Positions 42,617 to 51,049 of a DNA stretch of 64,000 nucleotides are shown here, one piece after another. The position numbers were made by a program, and so were the translations under genes. The DNA lies in contig OY970256.1 in assembly GCA_963715565.1 (NCBI GenBank), forward strand, positions 2,666,001 through 2,730,000. Direction: 5' to 3'. The stretch's first letter is position 1; each line of letters opens with the position of its first letter. The notes below the pieces were generated by a model. That model was not told where the DNA came from. It was given only the letters and a program-made list of their open reading frames with translations, and did not search any database. The stretch comes from JACVRN01 sp963715565 (GTDB lineage: Bacteria; Acidobacteriota; Blastocatellia; Pyrinomonadales; Pyrinomonadaceae).

Positions 42617-43828
42617 ATGAACAAGGCACAGCGTCTCAAAAATCTTTACGCATACTTCTTCCTTCTTCTTTTCACCTTTTTACTTTTAACTTTTTCATTC
42701 GCCGTGCGCGCTGTGGATAATCGTGCGCTCCTTGAAACCGGGAGCGCGCGTCGGCTGGTGGCTCACGCGCCCGCACCTTCGGAAATCAAAATCGTCTCTT
42801 ACAACATACGCTGGCGCGGTGGACAAGACCTTCAGGAGATTATCGCTCTACTGAAAAGCGACCCCGAAATAGGCGGAGCTTCCATCATCGGCTTGCAGGA
42901 AGTTGACCGCAACAAGAAGCGCACGGGCAACACCAACACCGTGCGCTTGATGGCCGAAGCCCTGGGGATGCATTATGCGTGGGCCGCGCCTCCGCTTTCG
43001 GAGCGCACGAAGGAGACCGAAGAAGAGACGGGCGTGGCAATCCTCAGCCCTTATCCGCTGTCCGAAGTCGAGCGCATTGTGCTGCCCATCGAAGGACCGG
43101 GAGGCCGCCGCCGCGTGGCTCTAGGCGCAACCGTCCGCATCGGTGAAAAGCACGTCCGCGCCTACTCCGTACACGCAGAGACGCGCATCTCCAGCCGCAA
43201 GCGTGTAGAGCAATTTCAGGCCGTGCTCGATGATTTAAGCCGCTACACGAATGCGACGCGCGCCGTCGTCCTCGGCGATTTCAACACCGCCTGGACGCAG
43301 GACGTAGAGGACGCGACGCGCCTCTTCACACAGGCTCAATTCGAAACGCCCATCCCGAACAATAAGTCCACCTGGAGAACTTTTATCCTCGAACTCAAGC
43401 TCGACTGGATTTGGATCAAGGGTTTGCAGGCGACCGAATACGGCATAGACAAAAAGATAGGTTACTCGGACCACTGGCCGCTCTGGGTCAAGGCGCGGCT
43501 GGACGCTGGCACCTCCGGGCAGGTGGAATTTAACGGGCGCATCGCAAAGATTGAGCGCACAGACAGAGCGCAGGCCGTAGGAAGCGGAACGGAGCAAGTG
43601 CTCGGCACAATTTTGATAGAAGGCGACGGCGGCCCGAAAGCGAAATTCACAAAAGCAGACGTCACCGTGACCGCCGCGACGCGCATCCTCGTCGAAGACG
43701 ACAACGCCACCCGCAACGCCTCCTTCGACGCCCTCAAAAAAGGCAAACGCGTACGCGTCCGCCTCACTACTCCCATCACGGAATCAACGCCCCTGCGAGC
43801 GACAGCAAGCGAAATCAAAGTACAGTGA
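42617..43828 (+). CDS. Secreted endonuclease/exonuclease/phosphatase-family protein
   Basis: A 403-residue protein. An N-terminal hydrophobic helix (about 12-31) serves as signal or anchor. The EEP domain (about 52-295) has IVSYNIRWRGGQD, IIGLQEVDRNKKRTG (metal Glu about 97), VVLGDFNTAW (about 216) and YSDHWPLWV (His about 287). A C-terminal beta domain of about 100 residues (FNGRIAKIERT...KGKRVRVRL) looks like an OB-type DUF5666 segment. EEP enzymes cleave phosphodiesters or phosphomonoesters in nucleic acids, lipids or inositides. Co-transcribed with the RNase Z-like gene. Confidence 0.85.
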   Translation: MNKAQRLKNLYAYFFLLLFTFLLLTFSFAVRAVDNRALLETGSARRLVAHAPAPSEIKIVSYNIRWRGGQDLQEIIALLKSDPEIGGASIIGLQEVDRNKKRTGNTNTVRLMAEALGMHYAWAAPPLSERTKETEEETGVAILSPYPLSEVERIVLPIEGPGGRRRVALGATVRIGEKHVRAYSVHAETRISSRKRVEQFQAVLDDLSRYTNATRAVVLGDFNTAWTQDVEDATRLFTQAQFETPIPNNKSTWRTFILELKLDWIWIKGLQATEYGIDKKIGYSDHWPLWVKARLDAGTSGQVEFNGRIAKIERTDRAQAVGSGTEQVLGTILIEGDGGPKAKFTKADVTVTAATRILVEDDNATRNASFDALKKGKRVRVRLTTPITESTPLRATASEIKVQ

Positions 43829-43919
43829 AAAGCAATGCAAAGTGCAAAGTGCAGAATGCAGAATTAAAGAAGCTCTTTCTTTTCATTTAGCATTTTGCAC
43901 TTTGCACTTTGCATTGCTT
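43829..43919. repeat. Heptamer palindrome, AATGCAA word family
   Basis: Words AATGCAA, AGTGCAA, AGTGCAG, AATGCAG on the left, GAAGCTCTTTCTTTTCATTT at the centre and reversed words on the right. It exactly fills the 91 bp between two convergent stop codons. Confidence 0.92.
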
Positions 43920-45218
43920 TTATCCTAGCTGTTTACGGAAACGCCACGCGCTGACCCAGACGAGGAGGACGGCGAAGAAGAGCAGCGCGAGCATGTTCGG
44001 ATAGAGCACTTCGAGGCCCGTGCCCTTGAGCATCACGCCGCGCGCAACCACTGCGAAGTGTCGCACGGGGTTCAGCAGGGTAAACGGCTGAAGCCATTCA
44101 GGCATCGCTTCAATAGGCGTCGTCGCACCCGAAAGGAGCGCTAACGGAGGGTTAACGAAAAAGCCCATCAACTGCGCCTGCTGCTGCGAGCGTGTGAAGG
44201 TGGCAATCAACGTCCCGATGCCAATGCCGGAGAGCACGCAGAGCGCGCCTGCGAAGAACAGAAGCCCGAGGCTTCCACGCACAGGCACGCCGAACACCAT
44301 GCGCCCGACGATTAAAGCAAGACCTATATCCGCCGTCAGCAACAAAAAGATGGGCGCGATTTTCGCCACGATAATCTCCGTGTTCCCGGCGGGCGTCATC
44401 AACAATTGCTCGACCGTCCCAATCTCCTTTTCCCTCACGAGCGACGCCGCCGAAACCAACGAGCCTTGCAGGACCAATAGCAGCCCTATCATCCCCGTCA
44501 CGATAAACCAGGCGTTCTGCAAACCCGGATTATAGAGCAGCGCCACGCGCGGAACGATGCGCGCACGCGCTGCCGGAGGCGCAGTCACGTTCAAAGCCAC
44601 GCTCGATGCGGCGGCTGTGGGCGCGTTTGAGAAAGCGTCCTGCGCGGCTGCTTCATCCGGCGCAAATTGTGCGGGCGGCGTAGAGGTACGCGCGTCCCGT
44701 TGCTGTGTCTGTACGTTCGTTTGCGCTGTCGTGGGCGGCTGCTCCGCACGCGCCAGCCGCTCGTTCAGAGCATTGATGATTCTGGAAGCATAGCCCGCCG
44801 CAATGGCCGCCGTGTTTGAGTTAACAGCATCAATCAAAAGCTGCACTTCAGCCGTCTCGCGCCTCATGCGCCGCCTCGCGTAGTCGTGCGGAATAACCAG
44901 CCCCGCATCAAGCTCGCCCGCGCTCAATGCTTCACCCAAATCATTCGCGGATACGTAGTAGCTGTGAATCTGAAACGTCCCGCTCTCCGTAAAAGCAGAA
45001 GTCAGCTCGCGGCTCTCCGTCGTGCGGCTTTCGTCCACGACTCCGAGACGCAGGTGCGTCACCTTCGGATTCAGGGCAAAGCCGAAGAGGATGATATTGA
45101 GCGTCGGCGGGATGATGAGAATGACGACCAGGCGGCGATTGCGCTTTAACTGCCGCAGCTCTTTGACAAAGAGCGGCCAGAAGCGTGAGCCGAAAAGATT
45201 TTCATAAAATCTTTTCAT
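43920..45218 (-). CDS. ABC-2 type exporter permease (YbhR/YbhS-like), distal
   Basis: A 432-residue permease. A helix after LFVKELRQLKRNRRLVVILI (about residue 25), a large periplasmic domain (about 45-235) with a Gln/Thr/Ala-rich stretch near 175-215, and five C-terminal helices (about 240-425), with EKEIGTVEQLLMTP between them as in ABC-2 permeases. ATG 45218 overlaps the stop of the preceding permease (ATGA). Last gene of a four-gene adaptor-ATPase-permease-permease operon like E. coli ybhGFSR, an exporter of drugs or other hydrophobic compounds. Substrate unknown. Confidence 0.9.
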   Translation of the reverse strand: MKRFYENLFGSRFWPLFVKELRQLKRNRRLVVILIIPPTLNIILFGFALNPKVTHLRLGVVDESRTTESRELTSAFTESGTFQIHSYYVSANDLGEALSAGELDAGLVIPHDYARRRMRRETAEVQLLIDAVNSNTAAIAAGYASRIINALNERLARAEQPPTTAQTNVQTQQRDARTSTPPAQFAPDEAAAQDAFSNAPTAAASSVALNVTAPPAARARIVPRVALLYNPGLQNAWFIVTGMIGLLLVLQGSLVSAASLVREKEIGTVEQLLMTPAGNTEIIVAKIAPIFLLLTADIGLALIVGRMVFGVPVRGSLGLLFFAGALCVLSGIGIGTLIATFTRSQQQAQLMGFFVNPPLALLSGATTPIEAMPEWLQPFTLLNPVRHFAVVARGVMLKGTGLEVLYPNMLALLFFAVLLVWVSAWRFRKQLG

Positions 45219-46321
45219 GCTTCGACCTGCATGTCTTTCATCTTGACCCACGCCATCATGAAACAGAAGAGACCTATGACTGTGAGCGCAAGCGGCACGT
45301 GCCAGACGCCGGGCCAGCCTCCCCCGCGCACAAATGCGTCACGCACCACCTCTATGTAATAACGCGCCGGGACGACGTAGGAAATCCAGCGCAGGCCCGA
45401 AGGGATGTTTGAAACAGGAAAGATAAAACCCGAAAGCAGAAACGAAAGCAGAAAGCCCACGAGCTGCACGGCCTGAATCGCTGCAGCCTGATTGGGAATC
45501 CGCGCGCCGATCATGGTCCCGAACGCGACGTTGCAGACGAGATAGATAAACGTGCTCAAGAGAAACGGCGTCGGGTCGCCCGCGAACCATAACCCGAACA
45601 GCCAGATGGCGAGCACCAGACAGAGCGCCCACTCGGCTATAGCAATCAGGGTGTAAGCTAAAATTTTTCCGAGCAGGAATTCGTGCGCCGTGATGCTTGA
45701 GACGTAAACTTGCAGGATGGTCTTCTGCTCGCCCTCGCGCGACATGGCGAGCGCGGCCAGCAGAGGCGGGAAAAGCGCAAGGCCCACGGCGAACATTCCC
45801 GGCCCTATGTACTTGCTGGACTCGCGACCGGGGTTGTACCACAGGCGCACGCTTGGTTTGATGGCCGGTTGGCGTGCGCGCGGAAAATTCTGCGCCATGA
45901 AACTCTGCGTCACGGCCACTGCCTGCCCGCGCATGATGTTGGCCGTATTAGCATCCGTCCCGTCTATCAGCCACTGGATTTCCGCGTCCATCCCGCGCTC
46001 TATATTGCGCTCGAAATCCGCAGGGATGATGAGCGCGCCGCGCGCCACGTTCATCTCAAGCGCACGGTCGGGCTGCACGTTCTCTGCCAGCTCTACGATG
46101 TGAAACGTGAGAGACGCGCGATAAGCATCCACGTAGCGGCGCGACATCGGCGACTTGTCCATGTCCTGCACGACGATGGCGATATCTTTGACTTCGAGCG
46201 AGATGGCCGAGCCCATCAGCGCCAGCAGAATAAGCGGCAGCACGAGCGCAAGCACGAGCGTCAAACGGTCGCGCGCCGTCTGCGTCAACTCCTTACGCGC
46301 CTGTGCAATGATGCGTTTCAT
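45215..46321 (-). CDS. ABC-2 type exporter permease (YbhR/YbhS-like), proximal
   Basis: A 368-residue permease with the ABC-2 layout: helix about 20-40 (LTLVLALVLPLILLALMGSA), a periplasmic domain (about 45-165) and five or six helices from 175 to 365. AMSREGEQKTILQVYVSSIT is the cytoplasmic coupling segment. It overlaps the next permease by 4 bp and forms a probable heterodimeric channel with it. It is separated from the ATPase gene by a repeat-filled 196-bp spacer. Confidence 0.92.
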   Translation of the reverse strand: MKRIIAQARKELTQTARDRLTLVLALVLPLILLALMGSAISLEVKDIAIVVQDMDKSPMSRRYVDAYRASLTFHIVELAENVQPDRALEMNVARGALIIPADFERNIERGMDAEIQWLIDGTDANTANIMRGQAVAVTQSFMAQNFPRARQPAIKPSVRLWYNPGRESSKYIGPGMFAVGLALFPPLLAALAMSREGEQKTILQVYVSSITAHEFLLGKILAYTLIAIAEWALCLVLAIWLFGLWFAGDPTPFLLSTFIYLVCNVAFGTMIGARIPNQAAAIQAVQLVGFLLSFLLSGFIFPVSNIPSGLRWISYVVPARYYIEVVRDAFVRGGGWPGVWHVPLALTVIGLFCFMMAWVKMKDMQVEA

Positions 46322-46322
46322 T

Positions 46323-46500
46323 CGTCAATCGTGAATCGTTAGCAGATTCAAACAGGATGGACAGGATGGACAGGATAAGAAGAAATGATAAATGCAAAGT
46401 GCAAAGTGCAAAATTAAAGAGATTCTTTCTGTTCATTCATCATTTTGCGTTTTGACTTTTGCATTGCTTTTATCCTGTGTATCCTGTCCATCCCTGTTAA
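46323..46500. repeat. Composite nested palindrome with 7-nt and 9-nt words
   Basis: An outer pair built of 9-base words (ACAGGATGG twice, then ACAGGATAAG, 46351-46380; reversed TATCCTG words at 46471-46498) encloses an inner AATGCAA/AGTGCAA heptamer palindrome (46388-46470). A single unpaired run of AATCGTG-type words lies at 46326-46341. It separates two co-directional exporter genes within one operon. Confidence 0.88.
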
Positions 46501-46517
46501 TTTCTTTCCTCACATTT

Positions 46518-48545
46518 TTATTCCTCAGTTGCCGCGAGGCCCATTTTTCGCGCACGCTCGACGACGACGATGAAAACGTCTTCGAGCGAGTAAGGCTCTT
46601 CATAAGCTTTCAGGACGCGTATGCCTTCTCGCGCGAGTCGCGTGGTGATGTGGCTTATGCCGCTTTCTGCATCTTCGTCCGTGATGACGTGCAGGCGCTC
46701 CCCAAAGAGCGAGACGCGCCAGCGTTCCATCTCCGCTTTCAAAAGATTGGCCGCGCGCTGCGGCTCCGACGTGATGATTTCCAGCAGGTGTCCTCCCTGC
46801 TCGGCTTTCAAAGCGGTCGGCGTCCCTTGTGCCACAAGCTCGCCCGCGACCATCAGCCCCAGTCGATTACACTGCTCCGCCTCTTCCAGATAATGTGTAG
46901 TGACGAGCACGGCCACGCCCTGATCCGCAAAGGTCGTGATCATTTTCCAGAAGGCGCGGCGCGCAAGCGGGTCAACGCCGGAGGTCGGCTCGTCCAGAAA
47001 GAGCACCGAAGGCTCGTGCATGACGGCAGCGCCAAAGGCCACGCGCTGTTTCCACCCTCCGGGCAGGCTTCCAGTAAGCTGGTCGCCCTTGCCTTCAAGA
47101 CCCGAGAAGGCAAGCACCCATTTCTTCTTCTCTTCGCGCTCTGCGCGCGGCACTTGATAGACGCCCGCGAAAAAATCCAGGTTCTCCGCGATGGTCAAAT
47201 CGTCGTAGAGCGAAAACTTCTGCGACATGTAGCCGATGCGCTGCCGCACAAAGCCCGAGCGCAGGCTACCGCGCTCGCCCGCCAATTCCACTTCGCCGCT
47301 CGTCGGCTCTAATAAGCCACAGAGCATTTTAATCGTAGTCGTTTTCCCGGCACCGTTCGCGCCCAACAATCCATATATCTCGCCGTAGCGAACTTCTATG
47401 TGCACGTCCTTGACGGCTACGAAATCTCCGAACTCTTTGCGTAAATCCCACGCGCCGATGGCGACCGAATCGGGCGCACGCTCGCGGAACTCGCGACGGC
47501 GCGGAAACTCTACGGGCTTGATTTCCGAACCCATCTCTCGTAAGACCGCGACGAAAACATTTTCCAGCATGGGCGCAGCAGGGCTGATTTCCGTCGCCTC
47601 GATGCCAGCCGCAGCCAACGTCTCGCGCACAACGCGCTCCCCCTCTTTCACATCTTTGACCATCACGTCGAGGCGGTCGCCGTAGCGCTGCACGTCGTCA
47701 AGCCCCGCGACCTGCATAAGCACATCTTCGGCGCGGCTCAGATTCGAGGCGCGCACTTCCAATCTTTCAAGACCGAGATGCTCGCGTAGCTCTGCGGGCG
47801 TTCCCACCTGATGAATCGCGCCTTCGTACATGAGCGCGACGCGCGTGCAGCGCTCGGCCTCGTCAAGGTAAGGCGTGGCGACGACAATCGTCATGCCCTC
47901 GCTGGAGAGATTGGCGAGCGTGTCCCAGAACTCGCGGCGCGAGACGGGATCGACGCCCGTCGTCGGCTCGTCCAGAAGAAGAATGCGCGGCTCGGCGATG
48001 AGCGCGCACGCGAGGGCAAGCTTCTGTTTCATGCCGCCGCTCAAGCGGCCCGCGAGCCGGTTAGTAAAGCGGTCCATGTCGAACATGCGCAGGTAACGCA
48101 TCCCGCGCTCTTCGATTTCGGCGCGCGTCAGCTCTCGCAGCTCGCCTATGTAACGCAGGTTTTCCCAGACGCTTAAATCCTGATAGAGACTAAAGGCTTG
48201 CGTGAGATAGCCTACAAAGGCTCGCGCGTCGCGCGCCGTCTCGCCGAACATCAGGGCTTCGCCAGAGGTGGCACGCATGACGCCGCCTAGAATTTGAAAA
48301 GTAGAAGTCTTGCCCGCGCCGTCCGGTCCTATGAGTCCAAAAATCTCGCCCGCGTAGATGTCCAGATTTAGCCCTCGCACGGCTTCGAGCGTGCCGTAAG
48401 ATTTACGCAGGTCGCGTATGCGAACAGCTATCTCGCGTGAGCTTTCAGGCGGAGTTGTGGTCGAAGAAGGAAGAGGAACACCCTGCGGCGGAGACGGATA
48501 CTGCTCACTGCTTACTGCTTTCTGCTCACTTTTCTCGCCGCTCAT
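46518..48545 (-). CDS. Double-ATPase ABC transporter subunit (YbhF-like)
   Basis: A 675-residue protein with two complete nucleotide-binding domains. Domain 1: Walker A IGPDGAGKTST (about residue 68), signature LSGGMKQ, Walker B ILLLDEPTTGVD, then VATPYLDEAE, where the usual switch His is Pro. Domain 2: LGANGAGKTTT (about 402), a non-standard signature LPGGWKQ, VLFLDEPTSGVD and an intact VTTHYLEEAE. A linker of about 130 residues joins them. It energises the two ABC-2 permeases. The ATG at 48545 overlaps the stop of the adaptor gene (ATGA). Confidence 0.93.
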   Translation of the reverse strand: MSGEKSEQKAVSSEQYPSPPQGVPLPSSTTTPPESSREIAVRIRDLRKSYGTLEAVRGLNLDIYAGEIFGLIGPDGAGKTSTFQILGGVMRATSGEALMFGETARDARAFVGYLTQAFSLYQDLSVWENLRYIGELRELTRAEIEERGMRYLRMFDMDRFTNRLAGRLSGGMKQKLALACALIAEPRILLLDEPTTGVDPVSRREFWDTLANLSSEGMTIVVATPYLDEAERCTRVALMYEGAIHQVGTPAELREHLGLERLEVRASNLSRAEDVLMQVAGLDDVQRYGDRLDVMVKDVKEGERVVRETLAAAGIEATEISPAAPMLENVFVAVLREMGSEIKPVEFPRRREFRERAPDSVAIGAWDLRKEFGDFVAVKDVHIEVRYGEIYGLLGANGAGKTTTIKMLCGLLEPTSGEVELAGERGSLRSGFVRQRIGYMSQKFSLYDDLTIAENLDFFAGVYQVPRAEREEKKKWVLAFSGLEGKGDQLTGSLPGGWKQRVAFGAAVMHEPSVLFLDEPTSGVDPLARRAFWKMITTFADQGVAVLVTTHYLEEAEQCNRLGLMVAGELVAQGTPTALKAEQGGHLLEIITSEPQRAANLLKAEMERWRVSLFGERLHVITDEDAESGISHITTRLAREGIRVLKAYEEPYSLEDVFIVVVERARKMGLAATEE

Positions 48546-49744
48546 TTTTGTCTCGTGCCGGTCGGCCATTGACCCTCGACAAGAATTTCGCCGTCGGCGG
48601 GCATTCCCGGCTTGGCGAATCCCTGCGGATTTGTAATTACCAGCTTGACGCCCACGACCTGCTTGACGCGGTCGTCGCGAAAGTAAGTGTTCTCGGGCGT
48701 AAACGATGCTTCCGGGTCAATGCGCGAGACAACGGCGTCGAGCGGCACGTTCGGGTTGGAATCAAGATAGACGCGCGCGGGCTGGCCCACACGCACGCGA
48801 CCTATCTCGCCTTCGGGCACAAAGGCGCGCAGGTAAACTTGATCGAGGTTGACGAGCGTGACGATCGCCGTGCCCGGCGTGATGACTTCGCCGGGCTCTG
48901 CCGAGCGCGTGGCGACCGTGGCGTTAAAGGGCGCGACGATTTGAAGGTCGTTGCGGTTGGCTTCAGCTTCGCGAAACTGCGCGCGTGCGCGTTCGGCGTC
49001 GGCCTGTGCGGCGGCGATATCGGATTGGGCCTGTGATATCTGCTGCTCTATGGCCGCCGATTGCGCGGCGCGTATGCGCGGGTTAGAGAGATTGGCGCGC
49101 GCTGCTGTCAAAGCGCCGCGAGCCGCGTCAACCTGTTTGCGAGCGGCTCGCACGGCTGCGGCCTGCGCCTCGGCAGTAGTGCGCGCCTGACGGCCTGCGC
49201 GTTCCGAAACATCGCCTTCGTTGGCAAGCTTTGTAAATTTCTCTTCGTCGTAGCGCGCCTGCGCGTAAGCAGCCTCGGCTTGCGCGAGCTGAGCTTCGGC
49301 GGCGGCGACCTCGGATTCGGCCACGCGGACGCGGCCCTGCGCATCCATGCGCGCCTGCTCGACACTTATACGGCTCTGCTCAAGCTGTGCGCCGAGCACG
49401 GCAACCTGTTGCTCTGCGCGGCGAAGGCGTGCTTCCGATTGCTGAATCGCAGCCGCCGCCTGCTCCTCTCGCGCCTTGACCTGATCGTCGTCGAGCAGCG
49501 CTATGACCTGTCCCGCACTTACCGTGTCGCCTTCGCGCACCGTAATCTCACGCACGCGCCCGGCCACCTTAGTAGAAACCGCCGCGTCGTCGCTCTCAAT
49601 ACGCCCGCTCGTGGTAATCACGTTGCGCGGCGCGGGCCGCGTGCGCAACACAAACCACCAGACGAGAAAGCCCGCCCCCAGCAGCACGACGAGCACCAAC
49701 GCAACCCTTGCAGCTTTTTGAACCCGCTCCCGTTTTTCAGGCAT
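48542..49744 (-). CDS. HlyD-family periplasmic adaptor (YbhG-like)
   Basis: A 400-residue membrane fusion protein. One N-terminal helix (about 11-30), lipoyl half VAGRVREITVREGDTVSAGQ (about 60-80), a long coiled-coil hairpin of Ala/Gln/Arg heptads (about 90-250), then FNATVATRSAEPGEVITPG and the beta-barrel domain VRVGQPARVYLDSNPN. It links the inner-membrane permeases to an outer-membrane channel. I choose ATG 49744 because the first ten codons of the open frame come from the adjacent AATGCAA repeat. First gene of the four-gene exporter operon. Confidence 0.92.
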   Translation of the reverse strand: MPEKRERVQKAARVALVLVVLLGAGFLVWWFVLRTRPAPRNVITTSGRIESDDAAVSTKVAGRVREITVREGDTVSAGQVIALLDDDQVKAREEQAAAAIQQSEARLRRAEQQVAVLGAQLEQSRISVEQARMDAQGRVRVAESEVAAAEAQLAQAEAAYAQARYDEEKFTKLANEGDVSERAGRQARTTAEAQAAAVRAARKQVDAARGALTAARANLSNPRIRAAQSAAIEQQISQAQSDIAAAQADAERARAQFREAEANRNDLQIVAPFNATVATRSAEPGEVITPGTAIVTLVNLDQVYLRAFVPEGEIGRVRVGQPARVYLDSNPNVPLDAVVSRIDPEASFTPENTYFRDDRVKQVVGVKLVITNPQGFAKPGMPADGEILVEGQWPTGTRQK

Positions 49745-49750
49745 AAGAAA

Positions 49751-49838
49751 GGCAGTGCAAAAGTCAAAATGCAAAATGCAGAATGAAAAGAAAGGGCTTC
49801 TTTAATTCATCACTTTGCACTTTGCATTTATCATTTCT
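49751..49838. repeat. Heptamer palindrome, AATGCAA word family
   Basis: Words with the AGTGCAA, AAGTCAA, AATGCAA, AATGCAG pattern, the centre GAAAAGAAAGGGCTTCTTTA and the reversed words. It starts 7 bp upstream of the adaptor ATG, in the promoter position of the exporter operon. If the frame were read through it, it would give the same MHFDFC start as the copy upstream of selB. Confidence 0.9.
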
Positions 49839-50033
49839 TAGAGAGGTGGTGGAGCCTCGCCCCCAGGCCCACCACCTCATCGTCGTGAGGTGCGCAGAAG
49901 AGGGGAGACCTTCTTTCTGCGCAACGCAGTTCACGACGCACCCAGATTGTTTTCCGTCTCGAAGAAGATGGGGACGGAAATTTCCACGCACGATTTTCGA
50001 AGCGTGCCTAGCGCTTTTAAGCGTGCTCAAATT

Positions 50034-50903
50034 TCAGGCGAGGTCTTCAATCATGGAAGCGGCGCGCGGCTTCCATCCTAAAAGCTCCACGGCCTTTTGG
50101 CCTGAAACCTGCTGGTCCAGGACAAGTGCGTCGGCGTAAGGGCCAAGCGCACTGCGCGCTTCTTCCAGAGGCCAACTCTCGGTGCGCCCGCCTGCTCCGC
50201 CCACACGACTCGCGCTCTGGGCGATGTCGCGCACACGGACGGATTCACCGGTCGATGCATTGAGCAGCGTCCCTGCCGGAGCATGTTCCAGAGCGCGCAC
50301 GTAGAGGTCTGCCAGATCGTCAACGTGAACGTGCGGCCAGCGGTTCTCGCCTGTGCCCACAAAGCGCGCCACGCCTTTTTCTTTCGCCTCGTTAATCATA
50401 GAGCCGGGGATGCCGCCGCCGTGGCCGTAAACCATCGCCGGTCGAATGACGATAGAGCGCACGCCGCGCTCGTTCGCATTTAGCACAAGCTGTTCATGCG
50501 GTGGACGCCAACTGACGAGCGGCACAGGATCAAGCTCGCTCTCTTCGGTGACAACCCGGTCGCCCGTCGGGCCGTAGACCCAGATGCCGCTTGTATAGAT
50601 AAAAGGCTTGCCCGTTCCTTCAAGGGCGTTGAGTATGGTTACGACTGCGGTGCGGTCTGCGCTGGGCGCGCCCGCGCCGTGTGGTAATGCGGTGTGAATC
50701 GTTGCTTCGTTTTCGCGCGCCGCGAGGGTGAGACTTTGGGAATCGTTCAAATCTCCAAGGTGTGCGCGCAAGCCCCGCGTCTGTAGACGCTCGGCTGCTT
50801 CTTCGGAGCGGGCCAGACCCGTAACTTCGTGGCCCGCAGAACGGAGCGCATCCGACAGGGCGCTGCCGATATAACCTGTGGCTCCGGTCACTAAGACTTT
50901 CAC
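50034..50903 (-). CDS. NAD-dependent epimerase/dehydratase (atypical SDR)
   Basis: A 289-residue extended-SDR protein. The start MKVLVTGATGYIGSALSDAL has the GxxGxxG nucleotide motif at residues 7-13. FIYTSGIWVYGPTGD (Ser near 104) and RPAMVYGHGGG follow. The usual YxxxK is not seen; WRPPHEQLVLNANE occupies its place, with a His-Glu pair instead of Tyr...Lys, as in many atypical SDRs. Activity on a nucleotide sugar or small carbonyl compound is likely but unknown. The start is GTG 50903 with AGGAG 5 bp upstream. Confidence 0.87.
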   Translation of the reverse strand: MKVLVTGATGYIGSALSDALRSAGHEVTGLARSEEAAERLQTRGLRAHLGDLNDSQSLTLAARENEATIHTALPHGAGAPSADRTAVVTILNALEGTGKPFIYTSGIWVYGPTGDRVVTEESELDPVPLVSWRPPHEQLVLNANERGVRSIVIRPAMVYGHGGGIPGSMINEAKEKGVARFVGTGENRWPHVHVDDLADLYVRALEHAPAGTLLNASTGESVRVRDIAQSASRVGGAGGRTESWPLEEARSALGPYADALVLDQQVSGQKAVELLGWKPRAASMIEDLA

Positions 50904-51049
50904 GAAAACTCCTCGCAGGTCAAGGATAAATTTTCAGCCCGGCGCGTCGGCGCGTCCCTTGAGGCGCACATCACGCGGACATAAATTGTTCACTGCGCCT
51001 GAAACTCTTTAGAGTCTCAAGCGATTTATGCGAGGATTTTCAACCGTCT

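Noticed and set aside
49843..49878. GAGGTGGTGG/CCACCACCTC hairpin as terminator of the SDR gene
   Set aside because: The stem is good, but there is no T-run and it lies more than 150 bp beyond the stop codon.
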